A stretch of DNA of 64,000 bases from Deltaproteobacteria bacterium (GTDB lineage Bacteria; Myxococcota; Myxococcia; Myxococcales; 40CM-4-68-19). The notes under the pieces are model-generated. The model was not told where the DNA came from, searched no databases, and saw only the letters and a list, made by a program, of their open reading frames with translations. The stretch spans positions 1-64,000 of the forward strand of contig VBKI01000078.1 of the NCBI GenBank assembly GCA_005879535.1. Direction: 5' to 3'. The translations under genes were made by a program, and so were the position numbers. Below, in pieces: positions 58,054-64,000 of the stretch (the stretch's first letter is position 1; each line of letters begins with the position of its first letter).

Positions 58054-59133
58054 ATGACGGCCCTGGCCCTGCTCGGCCTGCTCGTTGCTGTGCCGACGCC
58101 GTACCAGCCGGCGAAGTACGACTTGAGCGCGCTCCCGCCGTATCGGCCGCAGCAGCAGGCGCTCGGCGTGGTGCGCATCTACGGCACGCCGCTCGAGTCC
58201 CTGGTGGGAAAGTGGGCGACAGAATTCCGCGACAGGCAGGGTCACGTCCGTCTGCAAGCGTACCTGATCAATACCTCGCAGGCGTTCGCGGGGCTCGTCA
58301 CGGGGAAGGCCGACGTGGGCCTCATGGGCCACCGCACATGGCATTCGACGCTGGAAGCGTTCCAGGGCGCATTCGGGTACGCGCCCCTGGAGATCAAGTT
58401 CGCCAACGGGTCGTATGACGATCCGGAGGGCTCGACACCGGGACTGATGTTCGTGGTTCACAAGAGCAATCCGCTCGCTGGCCTCACGCTCGATCAGATC
58501 GACGGCATCTTCGGCGCCCAGCGCACCGGCGCGTGGGTGGGTACCAAATGGTCCACCGCGGCGGCACGCGGGCCGGAGAAGAACATTCGCACCTGGGGAC
58601 AGCTCGGCCTGACCGGCGAGTGGGCCGACAAACCCATCCATTTGCACGGCTCCGACGTCACGCTGAGCAACTGGGCGGACCTGATCGAGCGCGAGGCCTT
58701 CCACGGCGGGCAGAAATGGAACCCGGCGCTGGTCGAGGGCCCGCGCGCGGACATCGCGCTGAAGGCGCGCGGGAAGACGCACGACCAGGAGATCGTCGAG
58801 GGCGTGCAGAACGACCCGCTCGCGATGGGCTTCACCTTCAAGCGCGTCATCAACGCGCTCGGGTCGGACGTAAAGGTGCTGCCGCTCGCAGCGACGCCGG
58901 GCGGCCCGTTCGTCGCTCCGAGCGCGCAGAGCTTCTTCGACGGGAGCTATCCGATGCGCAACGGCGCTTACCTCTATCTGAATCGCGTGCCGGGACATCC
59001 GCTGTCGGCGCGCGACAAGGAATTCGTCCGGTTCGTGCTGAGCCGCGAAGGTCAGCAGATCGTCGCCGACAGCCGCATCTTCATCCCGCTGAGCGCGGAG
59101 CAGGTCGAGACCGAGCTGAGGAAACTCGAATGA
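58054..59133 (+). CDS. PstS-like periplasmic substrate-binding protein (array member 3)
   Basis: A 359-residue member with a very short signal (TALALLGLLVAVPTPYQPA). It keeps YDLSALPPYRPQQQALGVVR, HKSNPLAGLTLDQIDGIFGA, ARGPEKNIRTWGQLGLTGEW and FVRFVLSREGQQIVADSRIF. The TGSYDVxGW motif is altered to FANGSYDDPEGSTPGLMFVV, and the terminal RDGKYLPLT becomes DSRIFIPLSAEQ. The ligand may therefore differ from that of member 2. It starts 2 bases after member 2 and overlaps member 4 by 4 bases, so it is in the same operon. I see no lipobox. Confidence 0.85.
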   Translation: MTALALLGLLVAVPTPYQPAKYDLSALPPYRPQQQALGVVRIYGTPLESLVGKWATEFRDRQGHVRLQAYLINTSQAFAGLVTGKADVGLMGHRTWHSTLEAFQGAFGYAPLEIKFANGSYDDPEGSTPGLMFVVHKSNPLAGLTLDQIDGIFGAQRTGAWVGTKWSTAAARGPEKNIRTWGQLGLTGEWADKPIHLHGSDVTLSNWADLIEREAFHGGQKWNPALVEGPRADIALKARGKTHDQEIVEGVQNDPLAMGFTFKRVINALGSDVKVLPLAATPGGPFVAPSAQSFFDGSYPMRNGAYLYLNRVPGHPLSARDKEFVRFVLSREGQQIVADSRIFIPLSAEQVETELRKLE

Positions 59134-61175
59134 GCGCCTTCATCGCAGCCTTGCTCGTTGTGGCGGCGCTGCCCGAATACCACCCGGCGCAGCACGTGTC
59201 CGGTACGGTCCGCGTGAGCGGCAACGACCAGATGGCCGCGCTGCTCCAGCGCTGGGAGAAGGGTTTCCGCCGCTTCCATCCGGACGTCCGCTTCGAAAGC
59301 TGGCTCAAAGGGACCGCGTCGGGGATTTACGGCCTCGAGATGCGCACCGCCGATCTCGCGCTGATGGGCCGCGCGATGAACCCGTTCGAATACTACGGGA
59401 CCTACGAGCGCTCGTGGGTCTTTCCGGTCCAGGTCGAAGTCGCTACCGGCAGCTTCGCCACGCCCGACAAGTCGCCGGCGTACGCCGTCTTCGTGCATCG
59501 CGACAATCCGATCGCGAAATTGACGGTGCAGCAGCTCGACGCGATCTTCGGTGCGCAGCGCGGCGGCGGCTGGAACGGCCTGAGTTGGGACGTGACCGCC
59601 GCGCGCGGGCCGGAACTGAACGTCCGCACCTGGGGACAGCTCGGCGCGACCGGCGCCTGGGCCGACAAACCGATCCATGTCTACGCGCCGCCGCTCGAGG
59701 GAGCGGGCGCGATCACGTACTTCCAGTCGCGCGTCATGCATGGCGCCGACCTGTGGAACGAAGACCTGCGCGAGTACGCCGACCCCGCGCTGATGATCGC
59801 CGATCTGAGCAATGACCCTTCCGGCATCGCCTACGCGTCGCTCGATTCCGCGGCAGCCGGCGTGAAAGCGCTCCCGCTGGCGGAGACGGCCGCGGGGCCG
59901 TACGTCAACCCCACGCGCGAGACGGTGGCCGACCGCAGCTATCCGCTGTCGCGGCCGGTCTACGCCGTCTTCAACATCGATAACGAGAAGAGCGAGGCCG
60001 CCGGCGTCGATCCGAAGCTGCGCGAGCTTCTCCGCTACGTGCTCAGCAAGCAAGGTCAGGCGGACGTGGCGCGCGCGGGCGGCTATCTGCCGCTGACCGC
60101 GGCCGCCGCGGCGGAACAGGTGAAGAAGCTCGATTCGACCTCGACGCCAAACGAGCTGCGCGTGATCCAGAAAGCGTCGGCGATCAAGGTGCGGATGAGT
60201 ATCGATGAGGACCCCATCGTCGTGCGGCTGGCCGAGAGCCTCGGGTATTTCGAGCAGGAAGGGATCGAGCTCCAGCGCGTCGACGTCGAGAAGATCACCG
60301 GCGAGGACTACCTGATGCAGGAGCCGCTGGCGAAGGGTCGGATCGATGCGGCCTATTGCTGGTTCAACCACGCCATCTACGGTGCGCGGCACGGGTTTCC
60401 GGTGCAGGCGGTGATGCTCTTCAACGACGCGCCGGGCATGAAGGTGCTGGTCGCGGATCGGGCAAAGGGTTGGGTCGCCAGCGCTGCCGATTTCACCGGC
60501 AGGAACGTCGCGGCGGGCGCGGGCTACGGGATGAAGAGCGTGCTCACCCGTTATCTGGCGAGGAAGTCCGGCGCGGGCGCGTACGCGTCGGTGATGATGG
60601 GGAAGGCCGGCCGGGAGGAGGCGGTCGTCAAGGGACTGAAGGAAGGCACCGTCGACGTGATGACCTTCCAGGAGCCGATCACCTCGGCGCTGCTCGCCAC
60701 CGGGCTCGCGAGCACGCTGTACGACCTGGACAGCGGCGAATCGACCGCGAGGGCGCTCGGTGCGCGGTTTCCCGCGCAGGCGCTGTTGATGTCACCGCAG
60801 ACCATCGCGAAGCGGCCGGAGATGGCGCAGCGGCTGGTGAACGCGCTGGTGCGGGCGATGCGATTCGTCAATTCGCACTCGGCGGAGGAGATCGCAGCCC
60901 GGCTGCCGGCGGATTACTTTGCCGCGAAGGATCGGCGAGCCGAGCTGGAGCTGATCCGCGCCGCGCTGCCGACGTATACCCGCGGCGATTATTCGATCTC
61001 TCCCGAGGAGGCGCAGCTGGCGGTGGACGTCAATCTCTCAGCCGTTTTCGACGAAAGCGACGAAGGCCGCTGGCGCGGGAGCGGCGACGTTTCGCGGGTC
61101 CGTGCCGCCGATCTCTACACCAGCCGCTTCGTCAGCCGGGCAATGAACGCGATCGCGGTCGTCAACGCCAGGTAA
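59130..61175 (+). CDS. fusion of a PstS-like domain with an NMT1/SsuA-like binding domain (array member 4)
   Basis: A 681-residue protein. Residues ~1-335 are an array-type PstS domain: AEYHPAQ-like start PEYHPAQHVSGTVRVSGNDQ, HRDNPIAKLTVQQLDAIFGA, ARGPELNVRTWGQLGATGAW, ADVARAGGYLPLTAAAA. After a linker, residues ~350-681 form a second binding domain: VRLAESLGYFEQEGIELQRV, YCWFNHAIYGARHGFPVQAV, TGRNVAAGAGYGMKSVLTRY and FPAQALLMSPQTIAKRPEMA. This is the SsuA/TauA/THI5 (NMT1) pattern used for sulfonates, nitrate or pyrimidines. The frame is continuous with no stop at the junction. ATGA overlap ties it to member 3. Export depends on a short hydrophobic N-terminus (SAFIAALLVVAA). Confidence 0.83.
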   Translation: MSAFIAALLVVAALPEYHPAQHVSGTVRVSGNDQMAALLQRWEKGFRRFHPDVRFESWLKGTASGIYGLEMRTADLALMGRAMNPFEYYGTYERSWVFPVQVEVATGSFATPDKSPAYAVFVHRDNPIAKLTVQQLDAIFGAQRGGGWNGLSWDVTAARGPELNVRTWGQLGATGAWADKPIHVYAPPLEGAGAITYFQSRVMHGADLWNEDLREYADPALMIADLSNDPSGIAYASLDSAAAGVKALPLAETAAGPYVNPTRETVADRSYPLSRPVYAVFNIDNEKSEAAGVDPKLRELLRYVLSKQGQADVARAGGYLPLTAAAAAEQVKKLDSTSTPNELRVIQKASAIKVRMSIDEDPIVVRLAESLGYFEQEGIELQRVDVEKITGEDYLMQEPLAKGRIDAAYCWFNHAIYGARHGFPVQAVMLFNDAPGMKVLVADRAKGWVASAADFTGRNVAAGAGYGMKSVLTRYLARKSGAGAYASVMMGKAGREEAVVKGLKEGTVDVMTFQEPITSALLATGLASTLYDLDSGESTARALGARFPAQALLMSPQTIAKRPEMAQRLVNALVRAMRFVNSHSAEEIAARLPADYFAAKDRRAELELIRAALPTYTRGDYSISPEEAQLAVDVNLSAVFDESDEGRWRGSGDVSRVRAADLYTSRFVSRAMNAIAVVNAR

Positions 61176-61267
61176 CGGATCGCGTCAGGCCCCGTGGAGA
61201 AGCCCGGAACGCCCTGGCGCAATCTCGGCCGCGACGCATAGAATCGGATGCCAGTGGACCAAACGCG

Positions 61268-61909
61268 ATGCTGCTCCTTCCGCGCGTCACACCGCTTGCG
61301 ACGATAGCCTCGCTGATTGTCGCGGCGCCGGTCCGCGCCGAGACGCAGGTCGCGGCATATCTCGGCGTGTCGTCAACCGCAGAGTCCGACGTCACGCTTG
61401 CCGGGCAGAGCTTTCGCGCCGTCCAGTGGGAAACGCGCTCGCTGCGAGCGCCGCCGTACTACGGTTTGCGCGCCGCGTATTTCTTCGAACGGAGCGGATG
61501 GGGACTGGCGATCGATTTCTTTCACGACAAAGCGTATGCCGCGAGCGGAAGCATGGCGCCCGCATTGAGCCGGCTGAGCTTCTCGCACGGGCTCAACCAT
61601 CTCATGATCGATCTCGACTGGCGCACCCGAGCCGGCCCGGTGCAGCCCTATGTGGCGCTCGGCGCTGGCACGCTCATCCCGCACGTCGAGGCGGAGTCGG
61701 GGACCACCGCGGTTGACGAGTACCAGTGGTTCCGTGGAGTGTCGCTCAAGGCAGCGGCCGGGTTCCAATGGCGGTTCGCCGGTCCGGCGGGCCTCTTTGT
61801 CGAGTACCGGCTCACGTTTGCACACTTACGCGTGTCCGCGCCGGGCGGGGACCTCTCGACCTCTCTCTGGACGAACCATCTCGCCGCAGGAGCGCTGCTC
61901 GCGCTGTGA
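61268..61909 (+). CDS. outer-membrane beta-barrel protein (OmpW/OMP_b-brl-like)
   Basis: A 213-residue protein with a signal peptide (LLPRVTPLATIASLIVAAPV, cut near RAETQ). Alternating amphipathic strands follow, typical of an eight-stranded barrel: QVAAYLGVSSTAESDVTLAG, YYGLRAAYFFERSGWGLAID, MIDLDWRTRAGPVQPYVALG and AGLFVEYRLTFAHLRV. The central PYVALGAG-x-L stretch is common to OMP_b-brl/lipid A-modifying-like barrels. It lies 92 bases after the fusion gene on the same strand, and it may be a late operon member or have its own promoter. Its presence within the binding-protein array suggests a role in outer-membrane uptake of the same solute (inference). Confidence 0.75.
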   Translation: MLLLPRVTPLATIASLIVAAPVRAETQVAAYLGVSSTAESDVTLAGQSFRAVQWETRSLRAPPYYGLRAAYFFERSGWGLAIDFFHDKAYAASGSMAPALSRLSFSHGLNHLMIDLDWRTRAGPVQPYVALGAGTLIPHVEAESGTTAVDEYQWFRGVSLKAAAGFQWRFAGPAGLFVEYRLTFAHLRVSAPGGDLSTSLWTNHLAAGALLAL

Positions 61910-61959
61910 GCATCTCGGCATGGAAATAGCGCAACGCCGCTGCTTCGCCGTCTTCTTCC

Positions 61960-63115
61960 TCACTTAGCCGCGGCACGAGTCGGCACCGTTGACCTCGTCA
62001 ACTCGTCGATCGCCTTGAGCTGCGCCTTGGCCACGTCCGCAGTCAGCGGCAGGTACTTTCCGTCGCGCTGTACCGCCGCCTGTCCTTCCTGGCTGACGAC
62101 GAAGCGGAGGAACTCGGCCACGCGGGGATTCATCGGCTTGCCTGGGGCTCGATCGGCATAGGCATAGATGCGCGAATAGAGCGGATAGGAACGATCATGC
62201 AGCGTCTCCAGCGAATAGGGGACGTAGGGCCCGCCATTCTTCTCGGCGACGGCCAGGATCTTCAAGCCGCGCGCCGCTTCACCCCCCAGCTTCGCCGTGG
62301 GCGCCGCCACGTACGCGATCCCGTACCGATCGTTCGCCAGGTCATCGCCGAGGCTGCGCTCGAGCTTGCCGTCCGCCGAGACATAGTTGGCGTAGATGCG
62401 CAAATGCTCGTTCCACTTGTCGCTGCCCTTGAGGATCATGTCGGAGATTTCGGTGGCCTGGTGGTAGCGCAGCGTGAGGCCGTAGACGTGGATGGGCTTG
62501 TCCTTCCACTCGCCGGTGAGGCCGAGCTGTCCCCAGGTACGGATGTTTTCCTCCTCTCCGCGCGCCGCCTGCGGCCGCCAGCTGGTACCGTCCCATCCGC
62601 CCAGCCGCTCCGAACCGAAGATGCCGTTGCACGACGCTGCCGTAGCCGGGCTGCCAGCCGGGAACGTCGTAAGACCCCGTAGCCACTTCGACCTCGACGG
62701 GTGAACGGTCCTTGTAACGCTCGAACATCTCCTGCTCGGCGAAGGTGACTTTGCGGCCGATGCCGACGTCGCCGTCGCCAAAAGTTAGAGAGGGCACCGC
62801 CGCCAGCGTGGTCTTCATCTGGTAATCGATGCGTGCGCCGGGCTGGTACTTGCGGAAGGCTGCTTCCCAGTACGAGCCCAGCGGACCGTCGGTGATGTAG
62901 TTGCTGCCGCGGATGCGGATGCTGCCGCTCACTTTCTGTTGCGGCTGGTAGTGCGGCAGTGCGCTGAGATCGAACTTGTTTGTGTACGAAAACTTCTTGC
63001 CGCGCGCCGTCATCATCCTGGCGCGGGCCGCCTGCATCTCCAGGCCCTCGGTGGATTCTTTCGCGGCGAGTGCCGTCGAAACCAGTAGAGCAACGCCCAC
63101 GGCTGTCTTGATCAT
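61960..63115 (-). pseudogene. PstS-like gene (array member 5) inactivated by an internal deletion
   Basis: ATG 63115 opens MIKTAVGVALLVSTALA (signal), then FDLSALPHYQPQQKVSGSIR, IRGSNYITDGPLGSYWEAAF and VATGSYDVPGWQPGYGS. At about 62635-62650 the frame shifts. In the next frame the gene continues NGIFGSERLGGWDGTSWRPQ, NIRTWGQLGLTGEWKDKPIH and VQRDGKYLPLTADVAKAQLK to a stop at 61960. Compared with its paralogues, about 20 residues (the xxxVNKxNPLxxLTxxQLD segment) and the frame are missing. An out-of-frame deletion of roughly 60 bases is implied. The ATG overlaps the stop of array member 6 (ATGA), so the pair was an operon. Confidence 0.82.
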
Positions 63116-64000
63116 TGGTTCACTCCGGTGAATTGGTCGAGCTTCCTGAGTTCCTCGCGCGCCGCCTCTGCGGTGAGCGGCAGGTACTTGCCGTCGCGCT
63201 GCACCAGCTCCTGCGCTTCCCTGCTCAGGACGAAGCGGATGAACTCGCGCGTCTTCGCGTCCATGCGCGTCCCCGGCTTGACGCTCACCCAGAGCGATTG
63301 ATCGCCCCAGAGCGGGTATGAGCGGTTTTGCACGGTATCGAGGCTGTAATCGACGTACGGGCCGGCAGTCGTTCTGGCCAGCGCCAGCACCTTGATCTCT
63401 TTGGGCAGGCCCTGGTGGAAGCGCACGTAACCGATCGCCGCCGGATCCTTGCGCACCTCGTCGACGACCTGGTCGGCTTCCAGATACGTGGTGCCGTCGG
63501 CGCGGCGATAGTTGCCATAGGCGTGCAGATCGCCGTTCCACTTGTCGCTCGCCTGCAGCACCTTGTTGGAGAACTCGATGGCAGTTGCGTAACGCAGGCT
63601 GTAACCGTGGACGTTGATGCGCTTGTCGGCCCATTCGCGAGCCAGACCGAGCTGACCCCACTTGCGGATATCCTGGTCGGGACCGCGCTTGAACTCGGGA
63701 TGCCACGTGGTTCCCACCCAGCCGCCATCCCGGGCCGAGCCGAAGATGCCGTCGAGCTGCTGCAGGGTGATCTTCGCCAGCGGATTCTCCTTGTTGACGA
63801 TGATCACGAAGTTGTTCTGCCAGCCCACGTAGTCGTATGAACCGGTGAAGGCGGAGAAGCCCACCGGCTCGTAGCCCTTCAGGCGGAGATGGCCGAGCGA
63901 ATCGTAGAAGCTGGGCTCGTGGTTGATGGCGACGTCCGCCAGCCCGAAGTAGAGACCGGGAATGGCAATGGCCGCCGAGGGCAGGTAGTACTCGATGTGG
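63112..64000 (-). CDS. PstS-like periplasmic substrate-binding protein (array member 6), 5' end outside window
   Basis: The frame is open to base 64000, so the signal peptide and first ~100 residues lie beyond the edge. Visible: IEYYLPSAAIAIPGLYFGLA, FTGSYDYVGWQNNFVIIVNK, ITLQQLDGIFGSARDGGWVG, RGPDQDIRKWGQLGLAREWA, DPAAIGYVRFHQGLPKEIKV, SLDTVQNRSYPLWGDQSLWV and VQRDGKYLPLTAEAAREELR. It is closest in pattern to member 1 (the same YLPSAA/YLPTAA and FYD stretches). The stop overlaps the ATG of the broken member 5. More members may follow to the right. Confidence 0.85.
   Translation of the reverse strand, partial: HIEYYLPSAAIAIPGLYFGLADVAINHEPSFYDSLGHLRLKGYEPVGFSAFTGSYDYVGWQNNFVIIVNKENPLAKITLQQLDGIFGSARDGGWVGTTWHPEFKRGPDQDIRKWGQLGLAREWADKRINVHGYSLRYATAIEFSNKVLQASDKWNGDLHAYGNYRRADGTTYLEADQVVDEVRKDPAAIGYVRFHQGLPKEIKVLALARTTAGPYVDYSLDTVQNRSYPLWGDQSLWVSVKPGTRMDAKTREFIRFVLSREAQELVQRDGKYLPLTAEAAREELRKLDQFTGVNQ

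Noticed and set aside
1-64000. tRNA, rRNA, CRISPR arrays, IS elements, prophage or attachment sites
   Set aside because: Searched by eye in the intergenic gaps (all under 300 bases). No cloverleaf, repeat-spacer pattern, transposase or integrase was found.

Overview
This 64 kb window is GC-rich, tightly packed chromosomal DNA from a Gram-negative bacterium. Two tripartite/RND efflux systems, a TolC-type outer-membrane protein, lipobox and Tat signals, and a sigma-54 response regulator all support this. A Cys-rich lipoprotein carrying a ferritin-like domain, the many paralogous secreted proteins and the overall style suggest Myxococcota or another former 'deltaproteobacterial' soil lineage; that placement is inference. 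I saw no rRNA, tRNA, CRISPR array or insertion sequence, and no gene-free stretch longer than 300 bases.

Left part (1-17.5 kb): the 3' end of sufU followed by sufT (Fe-S assembly), then a mosaic of single genes and short operons: AI-2E-type permease, Tat-exported MBL hydrolase, frameshifted ferritin-like lipoprotein, cupin, RidA, a phosphoribosyltransferase-hydrolase-oxidoreductase operon, NTF2-like and haloalkanoate-dehalogenase-like enzymes, an SDR-TetR-MaoC operon with a 20-bp palindromic operator, a terpenoid-cyclase-fold exported protein and a large secreted alpha/beta hydrolase-domain protein. Gene remnants lie at 4.9-5.15 kb and 8.1-9.2 kb.

Middle (17.5-39.5 kb): an RND pump whose permease is cut by one in-frame TAG; GNAT and LysR genes; a YceI - ECF sigma - anti-sigma operon divergent from a GFA gene, with two mirror-image copies of one promoter sequence between them; a second YceI/ECF-like sigma locus with a 31-residue coupled ORF; a histidine kinase/NtrC-type regulator pair divergent from a complete TolC-MFP-RND efflux operon; and a PiT phosphate permease.

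Lipid/polyketide-like cluster (39.7-53.7 kb): three transcription units with almost no spacing. The (-) operon encodes a FabZ-like dehydratase, two tandem ketosynthase plus active-site-less ketosynthase (CLF-like) pairs, a FabG-like reductase, a nitroreductase-family protein, a long ACP and an LCAT-like acyltransferase/hydrolase. The flanking (+) units encode a class-III aminotransferase, a radical SAM enzyme and a sterol-desaturase-family hydroxylase on one side, and a tetraether-synthase (Tes)-like radical SAM enzyme plus an SDR on the other. Together they look like a highly reducing type II acyl-chain assembly line with unusual tailoring. I do not recognise this combination from characterised pathways, and it is the best candidate here for an undescribed system.

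Right part (53.7-64 kb): an ABC ATPase/FtsX-like permease pair, then an array of at least six PstS-like periplasmic binding protein genes on both strands. One is fused to an NMT1/SsuA-like binding domain, one is a deletion pseudogene and one runs off the window. An outer-membrane beta-barrel gene lies among them, and a PHO-box-like triple repeat lies in one divergent promoter. No pstCAB genes are visible, so the array may serve phosphate (or another oxyanion) capture or sensing rather than only classical Pst import.
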